Assembly: GCA_945875845.1 (NCBI GenBank)
Contig: CAMCMB010000006.1
Location: 81,853-145,852 of the forward strand
Reading direction: 5' to 3'
DNA: 64,000 bases
Source: Pirellula staleyi DSM 6068
GTDB taxonomy: Bacteria > Planctomycetota > Planctomycetia > Pirellulales > Pirellulaceae
This document shows, one piece after another, positions 1 to 8,257 of this stretch. The notes beneath the pieces are model-generated. The model searched no databases and had not been told where the DNA came from. It saw nothing but the letters and a program-made list of their open reading frames with translations. The stretch's first letter is position 1; every line of letters starts with the position of its first letter. The translations under genes and the position numbers were made by a program.

Positions 1-94
1 GAGCTTCGACTGGGAGCGGTTTGTCGTACGGAGGTTGCTGAGCCACGATCGGGCTCGCCAGAAATAAAAGGCAAAGGAACGAGATGCAACGCAT
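1..94 (-). CDS. N-terminus of a secreted protein, cut by the window edge
   Basis: An ATG at 92-94 opens a reading frame that runs off the left edge on the minus strand. The first residues read MRCISFLCLLFLASPIVAQQ, a classic short signal peptide with a hydrophobic core and a likely cut after the alanine in the IVA-QQ segment, followed by a proline-rich mature start. Only 31 codons are visible, so family and function cannot be assigned. There is no obvious Shine-Dalgarno sequence. It points in the same direction as the sulfatase block to its right but is separated from it by repeats and a dead transposase, so it is probably a separate unit. Confidence 0.6.
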   Translation of the reverse strand, partial: MRCISFLCLLFLASPIVAQQPPYDKPLPVEA

Positions 95-148
95 TGTTTT
101 TTCGCAAGGGTAGGAGTGCAAAAGTTGGCAGGGGTTCCATAGTATACG

Positions 149-316
149 CTACCCACCCACAGCCTTCCATGCGGGCTTGTCCCGATGGAGGCCACCATTG
201 GCAGCTTCATAGGCTTGAATCCTTTGCTGGCTCTCCACTGAGTTCATCTCGGTAACAGCACCGTCTGGCAAGTGGGGACGTTGCTCCCATCGGTATGAAG
301 CCTCAGCTTTATCCAC
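149..316 (-). CDS. possible small hypothetical protein (55 aa, GTG start)
   Basis: A minus-strand frame starts with GTG at 314-316 just after an in-frame TGA and ends with TAG at 149-151. The product is polar (starts VDKAEASYRW, ends KPAWKAVGG) with no signal peptide or membrane segment. I do not recognise a family. It could equally be the 3' remnant of a longer gene, because a dispersed G/C-rich repeat lies immediately upstream. Its composition looks coding, but length alone gives little support. Confidence 0.28.
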   Translation of the reverse strand: MDKAEASYRWEQRPHLPDGAVTEMNSVESQQRIQAYEAANGGLHRDKPAWKAVGG

Positions 317-327
317 ATCTTTTCATC

Positions 328-375
328 TTGCTCCCCTCGCCCTGGTCTCGGGGAGAGGGGTTGGGGGTGAGCGAC
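328..375. repeat. dispersed G/C-rich repeat (CCCTCGCCCTGGTCTCGGGG type)
   Basis: A non-coding segment with a long run of C then G (cctcgccctggtctcgggg followed by agaggggttgggggtgagcg). This phrase has the look of a genome-wide dispersed repeat rather than a gene. A second G/C-rich phrase (ggggctctgcccccgaaccc) follows at about 451-470. The rest of 376-608 shows no credible coding frame. Confidence 0.45.
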
Positions 376-608
376 CGTCTAAGGATAAGGCAATAGAGTC
401 GATTCGAAAATCTGAAAGTTTTCGAATTCCAGCAGTGCTCCTCAGGGGCTCTGCCCCCGAACCCCCGGGATTTTTCAAGGCATGGCGCCGAACATCCTTT
501 ATTTGATTTATTCTTCGCGCAGCGTTAAGATGAACACGGCTGGGTCAAACGCAACGGAGCTCTGTGGGGGACACTGTCTTCGCTAGGGATAACTCAGTCG
601 CCGATAAG

Positions 609-1067
609 TCAAACCTTGTTGAGCACGTGAGCGGGTGCAGGCACACTTCGGATGACGTCGATCTTGGGATCCTTTTTTGCTTGTGACTCCAAGCATTTCT
701 CGAAGGCGGAATCTACGGCTTTTAACTGCATTTTCAAGGCTTTTAGTATCTCTTCAATCAATGCTTTGGCCTGAGTGTCCATGAATTGTCGGAGGCGATT
801 GCTCTCTTGGCTTACCAATTGCAAGAGTTGTGTTCGCCGCCGCGATAACGCAATGAAGTTACGTTCTTCGAGAGTGCGAGGCTTCGCCAACGACACCTTT
901 ACTTACTGGCCATCGAGTTGAAGCATCTGAGCATCGATCGCATCAGACTTTTCGAAGAAGCCGTTCATCTTTCGTCCCATCCTAGTAAATGCGATCTGGC
1001 CATTAGGTCGATCAGGCGACCGTTCGGGTTCAAATAGAACAGCCACACGATTCAAGCTCACCCACAA
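609..1067 (-). pseudogene. decayed IS110-family transposase
   Basis: The minus strand carries two collinear pieces of an IS110-type (DEDD) transposase in one frame, separated by an in-frame TAA near 906-908. The upstream part reads LNRVAVLFEPER and then RKMNGFFEKSDAIDAQML, matching the family's 'VAVVNP...KTDAIDAQVLA' block. The downstream part (609-896) reads ALSRRRTQLLQLVSQESNRL and ends at SVPAPAHVLNKV, matching the family's 'RRRQLV..L..E.NRL' coiled region and the 'SVPGVG' that opens the C-terminal domain. The N-terminal start, about 15 codons near the middle of the DEDD domain (apparently replaced or duplicated) and the whole C-terminal domain are missing. It cannot be active. Family assignment is by recalled motifs. 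Confidence 0.7.
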
Positions 1068-1264
1068 GCTCCCTTGCGAGGCCTAGGGGGTACAAACGAT
1101 CTGCGTGGCTGCGTTGCCAAGTCGCTGCAGGCAACTCGGCAACATCAACATTCTGAGCCTCTCAAGTTGCTCACAACTGTCAACGGGTAGATACTAGGGG
1201 TTTTACAATGTGTATTGCTTGGGTTGATCAAAGAGTTGCGCCTAAGTTCCCGATCGCGAGCATA

Positions 1265-2767
1265 TTACCGCACCTGCCCTGAAGCTCGGATTTCCTTTAG
1301 GATGTTGGTTAGCTCCTGCACCTTGTCTGGTTCCTCCCCATAGAGGTTTCGTTTTTGCGAGAGGTCGTCGCGGAGGTTGTAGAGTTCGCCTGGATGGCTG
1401 TTCGGACCATAGCCATTGGCTTTGTCGAACCACTCCGGAACTTTGGTTACGCCCCCTGTCTTGGCTGCGATTAGGACCCAGTCGCCGTGTCGAATCGCGT
1501 AATTGTTGGCGTTTGTGTTATGAACAAGGCTTTCGCGTGCGCGGATGTTTTGTCCTTGGAAAAGCCCCAACTGGCTGTAGCTGTCCTCGGCAGAGCCGAC
1601 AGGAATTTTTGCTCCGACGATGTTCGCAATCGTCGCGAAGACATCAATCTGGCTGATAAGTCCGTGGTTGAGTGTACCGGCCGGCACGATTCCAGGCCAC
1701 CGAACAAGGAAGGGGACGCGATGGCCACCCTCCCAAATATCCCGTTTGAGCCCTCGCAATGGCCCCATGCTGCGGTGTTCGAAGTTCTTGATACGATCAT
1801 ACGCATAATGTTCGGGGCCGTTATCGGCGCTGAAAAGGACCAAAGTATTGTCCTCAAAGCCATGTTTCTTGAGCGCGGCGAGCACACGGCCGACGGTATC
1901 GTCTGTCTGCACGACGAAGTCGCCGTATCCATTCGCCTTGGATTTGCCGACAAAATCAGGTGCCGGAATGATCGGAGCGTGTGGTGAAGTGAATGGGAAA
2001 TACAAAAAGAACGGCTCCTCCTTTTTTTGCTTGCCAATCCATTCCTCAGCCTTGTCCGTTAGCTTAGGCATGACTGCCCAAAAATCCCAGTCTTTCGCCG
2101 ATGGGCCTGGACGTGTTTCCCAGGCTCCTTCGGCCGTTTTTTTCGGCGTGCTCAGTTTCACTGTCGGCTCGGTGATGATGCGATCATTTTCAAACCATGC
2201 ATAGGGCGGAAAGTTTGGTACATCATCGCCAAAATAATAGTCGAAACCATGGGAAAGCGGGCCGCCAGGAATCGGCTTGCTCCAATCAAAGTCGCCGGGA
2301 GCGAATCCCCCCTTTCCGTCGTTTTCGCCTTTGGCCGGCACCGCACCGGCCCGCTTGATCGCATTCCAATCCCAACCGAGATGCCACTTGCCGATACATC
2401 CGGTTTTGTACCCTTGCATTTTGAGTAGTTCAGCCAGCGTCGTGCGATCCTCGTCAAGAATTGGCTGATCAAACGAGTTCACAATGCCATGGAACTTGCG
2501 CCAGTGATAACGTCCATGCAGCATGGCATATCGGCTTGGCGTACAAACTCCGGACGAACTGTGCGCATCGGTGAAACGCATTCCTTCTTGCGCCAGGCGG
2601 TCCAGGTTCGGTGTCGGGATCTTCGAGTCTGGATTTTGAATCCCAAGGTCTCCGTAGCCCATATCATCGGCGTATAGAATGACGATATTGGGTTTCCCCG
2701 TCGGTTCAGATGCGGCGATGGGAATGCATAAGAATGCCAGGGACGAAACGAGTGCTGCAAAACGCAT
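1265..2767 (-). CDS. exported arylsulfatase (type I, formylglycine-dependent)
   Basis: A 500-residue sulfatase. Residues 1-20 form a signal peptide (FAALVSSLAFLCIPIAASEP). The N-terminal metal-binding motif NIVILYADDMGYGD follows at about 27-40, and the catalytic CTPSR pentapeptide is at 75-79, where Cys75 would be converted to formylglycine. LLFSADNGPEH-type residues (SADNGPE) supply further metal ligands. Length is normal for the family. It should hydrolyse sulfate esters, probably from polysaccharides, in the periplasm. The exact substrate cannot be read from sequence. It is the last gene of a minus-strand run behind the DUF1501 and PSD1 genes, a grouping typical of planctomycete catabolic islands. 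The gap to its upstream neighbour (214 nt) holds repeat sequence, so co-transcription is likely but not certain. Confidence 0.93.
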   Translation of the reverse strand: MRFAALVSSLAFLCIPIAASEPTGKPNIVILYADDMGYGDLGIQNPDSKIPTPNLDRLAQEGMRFTDAHSSSGVCTPSRYAMLHGRYHWRKFHGIVNSFDQPILDEDRTTLAELLKMQGYKTGCIGKWHLGWDWNAIKRAGAVPAKGENDGKGGFAPGDFDWSKPIPGGPLSHGFDYYFGDDVPNFPPYAWFENDRIITEPTVKLSTPKKTAEGAWETRPGPSAKDWDFWAVMPKLTDKAEEWIGKQKKEEPFFLYFPFTSPHAPIIPAPDFVGKSKANGYGDFVVQTDDTVGRVLAALKKHGFEDNTLVLFSADNGPEHYAYDRIKNFEHRSMGPLRGLKRDIWEGGHRVPFLVRWPGIVPAGTLNHGLISQIDVFATIANIVGAKIPVGSAEDSYSQLGLFQGQNIRARESLVHNTNANNYAIRHGDWVLIAAKTGGVTKVPEWFDKANGYGPNSHPGELYNLRDDLSQKRNLYGEEPDKVQELTNILKEIRASGQVR

Positions 2768-2901
2768 GGGGAGTTTCCTTCAAAGTCAAAACGAACGAGG
2801 TTTGGGCGGGGATCTCATCACTCTAGCCCGTGAGCGAAGGCCTAAACTCAGCCCTCGCCTACCGGCTTGTTAACGTAGTGGGTTTCACGCGTCGGGTTAA
2901 T

Positions 2902-2958
2902 ATCGCGTGGCACGAGCGTCTCGCTCGTGAATCCATGGGCGAGACGCCCATGCCACTT
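2902..2958. repeat. palindromic repeat, copy A (GTGGCACGAGCG family)
   Basis: A compound palindrome: gtggcacgagcgtctcgctcg, then a second hairpin atgggcgagacgcccat, closing in gccac. The same sequence is present in reverse orientation at 8010-8063. It lies between the sulfatase and DUF1501 genes. Flanking 2826-2880 also carries phrases (gtgagcgaagg...ccctcgcctaccggcttgtt) of the REP cluster seen at 7.9-8.2 kb. Confidence 0.75.
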
Positions 2959-2981
2959 GTTCAAGTAGTGGGTTTTCCGCC

Positions 2982-4412
2982 TCACGACACCAACTCGCGA
3001 ATGACATTTCCTTCGACATCCGTGAGTCGGAAATCTCGGCCGTTGTGGCGAAAGGTCAATCGCTGATGGTCGAGTCCCAATAAATGCAAGATCGTCGCAT
3101 GCATATCGTGCACACTGACTCGATTCTCAACCGCTTTATGGCCAACTTCATCGGACGCACCATAACTGGTTCCGGCTTTGATTCCTCCACCCGCAAACCA
3201 AAATGTCATCGCATGTGGATTATGATCTCGCCCCGGTTTGGCCCCTGTTTGCGTGACGGGCAACCGCCCGAATTCCCCACCCCATATTACAAGTGTTGAG
3301 TCCAACAATCCTCTTTGCGTTAAATCCTCCAAGAGTGCTGCGATAGGCTTGTCCGTCTCACCGGCGAATTCCGAATGATTGCCTTGTATGTCCGCGTGCC
3401 CGTCCCATGATCTTTGGTTCTCCATTCCACCCGAATAAATTTGAACGAATCGAACTCCGTGCTCTACCATTCTGCGCGCCACTAAACACTGTTTGGCAAA
3501 GTGCGAACAACGCGGGTCATCTAGCCCGTACAACGCTTGAGTTTGGGCCGACTCTCGACTCAAATCGAGTGCTTCCGGGGCAGCGGATTGCATGCGATAC
3601 GCTAATTCAAAACTCTCAATCCTGGCAGCGAACTCAGACTCGCTTGAGTGCAACTGCTGATGTTGCTTGTTCAAGCTCGCGAGAAGATCCAATTGCGCTC
3701 GTTGTCGGGTTCCATTCAATTCGGCGGGGGCAGCCAAGTTGTCGATCTGCACGCCACTCGGCTTAAGCCAAGTCCCTTGATACACACTTGGCAAAAATCC
3801 GGTTCCCCAATTCAGTGAGTAGCCTTTGGGCAAACCGCGGCCCTTGGGATCGCTCATCACCACAAATGCGGGTAAATCGCGACTCTCGCTCCCCAATCCA
3901 TAGGTTGACCAAGCACCGACACAGGGATAGCCCATTTGAGTGAAGCCGGTGTTCATCATGAACAAAGCAGGGCTGTGATTGTTTGATTTGGTGTAGGCCG
4001 AGTGCACGAAAGCCATTTTGTCGACATGCTTTGCAAGATTCGGAAAAATCTCCGAAACCCATTTTCCGGACTCGCCATGCTGATTGAATTGGAACGGCGA
4101 TTTCATGAGTGGCCCGACCGAGCCAGAGAAAAATCCCGTGAACTTATCAAACCCTTCTAAATCTTTGCCGTGAAATTTTTCGAGCTCCGGTTTGTAGTCC
4201 CATGTATCGACTTGACTGGGTCCTCCATTGATAAACAACCAAATGACCGCTTTGGCTTTCGCTGCAAAGTGTGGCATCTTGGGGGATAGCGGGTCAAGTT
4301 TCGAACCTGGCTCATCCGCAACCAATCTACCCTCGTCTCTCAAGAGCATCGATAGACCGAGCAAGCCAGCTCCACCGCCGGCTTGCGAAAGTATTTGACG
4401 TCGATTTAACAT
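2982..4412 (-). CDS. DUF1501 family protein (sulfatase-fold, Tat-exported)
   Basis: A 476-residue DUF1501 protein. The N-terminus carries twin arginines and a hydrophobic stretch (NRRQILSQAGGGAGLLGLSM), indicating Tat export. Family hallmarks seen include VIWLFINGGPSQVDTWDYKP near residue 57, FVHSAYTKSNNHSPA, and the C-terminal GRDHNPHAMTFWFAGGGIK with a probable metal-binding His/Asp set. The fold is related to alkaline phosphatase/sulfatase, but the reaction is unknown for this family. It sits 21 nt downstream of the PSD1 gene; DUF1501 and PSD1 genes are habitual pairs in planctomycetes and are thought to act together in the periplasm or on complex polysaccharides. That shared role is inference. 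Confidence 0.92.
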   Translation of the reverse strand: MLNRRQILSQAGGGAGLLGLSMLLRDEGRLVADEPGSKLDPLSPKMPHFAAKAKAVIWLFINGGPSQVDTWDYKPELEKFHGKDLEGFDKFTGFFSGSVGPLMKSPFQFNQHGESGKWVSEIFPNLAKHVDKMAFVHSAYTKSNNHSPALFMMNTGFTQMGYPCVGAWSTYGLGSESRDLPAFVVMSDPKGRGLPKGYSLNWGTGFLPSVYQGTWLKPSGVQIDNLAAPAELNGTRQRAQLDLLASLNKQHQQLHSSESEFAARIESFELAYRMQSAAPEALDLSRESAQTQALYGLDDPRCSHFAKQCLVARRMVEHGVRFVQIYSGGMENQRSWDGHADIQGNHSEFAGETDKPIAALLEDLTQRGLLDSTLVIWGGEFGRLPVTQTGAKPGRDHNPHAMTFWFAGGGIKAGTSYGASDEVGHKAVENRVSVHDMHATILHLLGLDHQRLTFRHNGRDFRLTDVEGNVIRELVS

Positions 4413-4433
4413 TCGTTCTTGGCTTTCACACGA

Positions 4434-7400
4434 TCAATCTAGGTAAATGAACTCGTTCAAACTAATCAATACTTGGCAGAAATCAGCCATGGCTGATTCC
4501 ATGGGATCGGCCAATCGCTCGTTGCTATAGGAGCTGAATTGTCTCTGAGCGAATTCGATAGCCCGAGCGAGTTCGTCCGCGCTGGGGCCTCTCGCGAGGG
4601 CCACCCTATATGCATGTTCCATTTGCTGTTCCATCGAATTCGGATTGGACGCAATCACCTTTTTTGCAAAGCTGCGTGCCCAGCCTCGAACGTGTGGATT
4701 GTTCATGAACATCAACGCCTGAGGGGCAATGGTCGTACTGGGCCGCTGACCCACACTGACAAGCGGTTCTGGCGAATCGAAGACTTGCATGAACGGAATG
4801 AGTTGGCTTCGCTTTACAAAGAAGTAGATGCTTCGGCGTTTCATCGATTCGTCCAAAGTGCCAGCTCCGAACAGTGTTCGATCCAATTGGCCGCTGGTTG
4901 CCAAGATGGAATCGCGAATCACTTCGGCCTCAAGTCGACGCGGCGAAAACCGCCAAGCCCACTGGTTCTTTGGATCCACCATCGATTTGTTCGCATCAAA
5001 CAGTGAAGATTGTTGGTAAGTGGCACTCATCATGATCAACTTGTGGATCGGCTTGATTCGCCACCCACCATCGATCAATTTTCGAGCTAGCCAATCCAAT
5101 AATTCGGGATGCGTTGGGCGTTCGCCTTGAAATCCGAAATCATTGGGCGTTGCCACGATGCCTTGCCCAAAATGGTGCTGCCAAATCCGATTGACGAGGA
5201 CGCGGGCAAGTTGTTGCCCAGCACCTGCCTCCGTGTCTTTGATCCAATTTGCAAAGGCCGCACGCCGGAACGAACTTTTGGACTCGCCGTGACTATCAAC
5301 TTGCCAACGACTCCAATCGATTTGCTCATTGGCCCCATTGGAAAGAGATGCGTTCGATGAAGCGGATTTGGAAATCGGGCGGGTCAGCACTTGCAGGAAA
5401 CCGGATTCCGCTTCGCCCTGTTTTTGATTCGTATCCCCTCGTTTTAGAAAATGCGACTTAGGATAGAAATGTGGATATCCACGGCCGTCCCCATGATTGG
5501 GAATCGGACTGATTCCCTCACCGCAGACCATGGCCGTCACCACACGCGGCTTGGGCTTGAGCGACAGATGGTCGCTTACCATTTTGTCGAGCTCTTGCCA
5601 ACGTGCATCCTTCGTTTTGGTGAGAGCGACAAGTAGACTTCGTTCGTATTCCAAGAGGCGGGAGTCATCGCGTTTCAAAAGGGTTTGCAATTCGGATGAC
5701 AAAGAATCTTGGACAATCGATTCCAGCGCCGGCAAGGCTTCCGTGTTCGTAATCGAAATTCTTGGCCGACCCATGTTGTGTTGCTTGTTGACTCGGAAGT
5801 CTAGTTGGATCGTAAGCCTGATTCCAGACGGGTGTGTGGTCGGCGTGGCAAACTGAAACGCAGCCGAATGGGCTTTGTTCATCTGAGGGTCGATAGCCCA
5901 TCCCGTCTTTTCGTCTTGGTCTAACGCAGATGCCAATGACAAATTCGATTTGTTTTGCTCAAACGTCGATGTAGGGCTGACCAACTTGACTTCCATCGGC
6001 GGACTCGAATCATCGAGTGGTTGGGCTTCGACACGAATACGGCTCAATCCGATGTTGCCATTCGGCGCACGCCCGGGACCTCCTTGAGGCAGGGATGGAT
6101 CGTTGAACGCATCGAGTCGAATGCCTGTTATCGTTTTCGAGAGTGTTTCCAAAACGCACGAGTATCCATCCTTGTCGGCATTGGTTCCGCTGACCAGAAA
6201 CGAACCATCCTGTTGTCGCGTCATGGTCGCACCTGCTTCCGACGTCATTCGGGTCGCAGCAGGCAATCGCCATCCATTCGCCACCCCAGGTTGATTTGGG
6301 CTCGCATCCTCATTTTTTCTCCAAGCACTAAGCATTTGATCGAATCGCGGCGGCAATTCATTCTCTTCGAAGCGAGTCCGTGCGGCGACCAGCCGTGCAT
6401 GCTCTTGCTCCCACATTGCGATCTTCGCTTGATCGCCGACTGGATCGAGTGGGATCTCGACATTGCCACGAATAACGCTTCGAAATACGGAAATCATCTG
6501 ATAGTAGTCTCGACTCGGGATGGGGTCGAATTTGTGATCGTGGCACCGCGCGCACCCAACGGTCAGTCCGAGAAACGTGGTGCTGAGAGTCGCAACCATG
6601 TCGTCAAGCTCATCGTATCGAGCGGATTCGAACTCCTTCTCCGTTAACTGCGTTGGGAACACACCCGCACCAAGGAATCCGGTCGCCATGCGGGCATCGA
6701 ACTGGTGAGGTTGCAGTTCGTCACCAGCGATTTGCCAAGCTGCGAATTGGTCGAACGGCATGTCTTGGTTGAGGGCTCGTATGACAAAGTCACGATAGTG
6801 ATAGGCGTGCGGTCGATCGTAGTCTTGTTCGAAACCAAAGCTCTCAGCAAAGCGTGCCAGGTCAAGCCAATGTCGAGCGAAGCGCTCGCCATAGTGTTCG
6901 CTCGCAAGCAATTCGTCGACGCGTTTTTCCCAGCTTGTCTCGGATTCGTCGGTGGTAATTGCTCGCACTTGCTCAGGGGTAGGTGGCAAGCCGAGCAGAT
7001 CGAGACTCGCGCGACGGAGGAGGGTTGCCGGCAGCGCCTTGGCATTGGGCAACAAATTATGTTCAATGAGCTTATTAAGCACGAAACGATCCAAGTCAGT
7101 CTTGCACCACATATCGTCTGCAATGATCGGAGGCGAGTCATCTCTCAACGATTGAAACGCCCAAAAATCACGGGCTTCGGAGTCAATCGTTTTTTTGGTC
7201 CAAGCCGATGGATCCGAATCCGGTTGTTCGATCAAGGGTCGAGCGTACGGTGCTCCCAAGCGGATCCATTTCTCAATCGCGACAATTTGCCGTTCGTCCA
7301 GTTTCGCGCCTTCTTCAGGCATCACTGGCTCCACGCTGTGGCGGATCATCTTCACTAACAAACTCGATTCTGGAGCGTTGAGATCGATTGCCTTTCCTGT

Positions 7401-7673
7401 CGCTCCACCTTGGATCATGCCTTCTCGGGTGGCCAGGTTAAAATCACTTTCGGTCTTCTCGCCCCCGTGGCACTTCAAGCAACGCCCGACCAGCGTCGTC
7501 CGTACGTCGGATTTGAACAGCTCGATGCCTGCTGCCATCTTCTGAGCGTGATCTGGATCGAGCGTTGATTGGGCGACACTTCGGGAAGGCCCCACCCAGA
7601 CGCTCGCAAAGAATGGACCAGCCAGTAGAGCCAGGCACAACACAAGTGGATTGACGCGGTGGCGTTGGAGCAT
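4434..7673 (-). CDS. PSD1/PSCyt1-PSCyt2 (DUF1549-DUF1553) cytochrome-like protein
   Basis: A large exported planctomycete protein of 1,079 residues from the ATG at 7671-7673, chosen because it directly precedes a signal peptide (NPLVLCLALLAGPFFASVWV); an in-frame ATG 26 codons upstream would bury it. Domain order: a cytochrome-c-like PSCyt1 module with GRCLKCHGG (Cys65, Cys68, His69), DUF1549 with a second CARCHDHKFDP motif near residue 370, a central region of about 250 residues of probable beta structure, and DUF1553 in the C-terminal third (VNRIWQHHFGQGIV, NDFGFQGERPTHPELLDWLA). The CxxCH motifs suggest heme binding, not proven here. It is the first gene of the PSD1-DUF1501-sulfatase run. 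Confidence 0.93.
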   Translation of the reverse strand: MLQRHRVNPLVLCLALLAGPFFASVWVGPSRSVAQSTLDPDHAQKMAAGIELFKSDVRTTLVGRCLKCHGGEKTESDFNLATREGMIQGGATGKAIDLNAPESSLLVKMIRHSVEPVMPEEGAKLDERQIVAIEKWIRLGAPYARPLIEQPDSDPSAWTKKTIDSEARDFWAFQSLRDDSPPIIADDMWCKTDLDRFVLNKLIEHNLLPNAKALPATLLRRASLDLLGLPPTPEQVRAITTDESETSWEKRVDELLASEHYGERFARHWLDLARFAESFGFEQDYDRPHAYHYRDFVIRALNQDMPFDQFAAWQIAGDELQPHQFDARMATGFLGAGVFPTQLTEKEFESARYDELDDMVATLSTTFLGLTVGCARCHDHKFDPIPSRDYYQMISVFRSVIRGNVEIPLDPVGDQAKIAMWEQEHARLVAARTRFEENELPPRFDQMLSAWRKNEDASPNQPGVANGWRLPAATRMTSEAGATMTRQQDGSFLVSGTNADKDGYSCVLETLSKTITGIRLDAFNDPSLPQGGPGRAPNGNIGLSRIRVEAQPLDDSSPPMEVKLVSPTSTFEQNKSNLSLASALDQDEKTGWAIDPQMNKAHSAAFQFATPTTHPSGIRLTIQLDFRVNKQHNMGRPRISITNTEALPALESIVQDSLSSELQTLLKRDDSRLLEYERSLLVALTKTKDARWQELDKMVSDHLSLKPKPRVVTAMVCGEGISPIPNHGDGRGYPHFYPKSHFLKRGDTNQKQGEAESGFLQVLTRPISKSASSNASLSNGANEQIDWSRWQVDSHGESKSSFRRAAFANWIKDTEAGAGQQLARVLVNRIWQHHFGQGIVATPNDFGFQGERPTHPELLDWLARKLIDGGWRIKPIHKLIMMSATYQQSSLFDANKSMVDPKNQWAWRFSPRRLEAEVIRDSILATSGQLDRTLFGAGTLDESMKRRSIYFFVKRSQLIPFMQVFDSPEPLVSVGQRPSTTIAPQALMFMNNPHVRGWARSFAKKVIASNPNSMEQQMEHAYRVALARGPSADELARAIEFAQRQFSSYSNERLADPMESAMADFCQVLISLNEFIYLD

Positions 7674-7797
7674 TTCGCAACGAGTCCGGGAGGGGTAGGA
7701 AAGGGATGCAGAGGGCAGAAGCACCGAAGCGCAGGAAACCAATATAATCATTTGTTCGAGGCGCAGCGAGAACCAATCAAAATCATAACCCGAAGCG

Positions 7798-7920
7798 TAA
7801 CGGGCTGTTGATTTAATGGTACGACGGACTTCCTAGTCCGTCGAATTCCCCATTGACGGACTTGGAAGTCCGTCATACCGCCCTTACCCAACGATGACTT
7901 CACTAAAGCAACAGCCCGTA
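7798..7920. repeat. MITE-like palindromic element, copy 1
   Basis: A non-coding element that begins aacgggctgttgatttaatgg and ends cactaaagcaacagcccgt, so its ends are inverted repeats. Inside lie two short hairpins built on gacggactt/aagtccgtc. The reverse complement of 56514-56641 matches it closely across the full length, differing at scattered positions. Copy 1 has slightly degenerate ends (GGGCTGTTG in place of GGGCTTGTTG). It sits upstream of the PSD1 gene. Confidence 0.85.
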
Positions 7921-8240
7921 AGCGAGGGATCAATCCACGACCTGCGGCCTCTGGCCGAACCGTTCCCTCGCTTACCGGCTTGCATGGACTGTTACACTGG
8001 GTATTCAAAAGTGGCATGGGCGTCTCGCCCATGGATTCACGAGCGCGCTCGTGCCACGCGATGGTAACCCGTGTTCGTAAGCGAGTCGCCGATTGCAATC
8101 CCTCGCTTACGGGCTTGTTGATTTGATGGGTCTTTACCTAAGCTATGGTTTTATCATAACCCGAAACGTGAGTGAGGGGCAAAGAGTCCCTCGTTTACAC
8201 TTCGGGTTGTGATTAAATCAACAAGCCCTTACGCTTCGGG
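7913..8240. repeat. cluster of REP-like hairpins between the SASA and PSD1 genes
   Basis: This 330-nt gap is packed with inverted repeats and holds no gene. In order: gtaagcgaggg...ccctcgcttac (7918-7975), the reverse copy of the GTGGCACGAGCG palindrome (8010-8063), a second gtaagcgag...ccctcgcttac pair (8077-8110) ending in gggcttgttgattt, and aacccgaaacgtgagtgagg...ccctcgtttacacttcgggtt (8158-8207) followed by attaaatcaacaagccc and cgcttcgggtt. The recurring GGGCTTGTTGATTT phrase is the same end sequence as in the MITE-like element, so the families are nested or share ends. Confidence 0.75.
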
Positions 8241-8257
8241 TTGGGAAAAGAATGCGA

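Noticed and set aside
1487..1987. 166-residue plus-strand frame
   Set aside because: Entirely antisense to the sulfatase gene.
5955..6647. 230-residue plus-strand frame
   Set aside because: Antisense to the PSD1 gene; it reflects the codon bias of the opposite strand.
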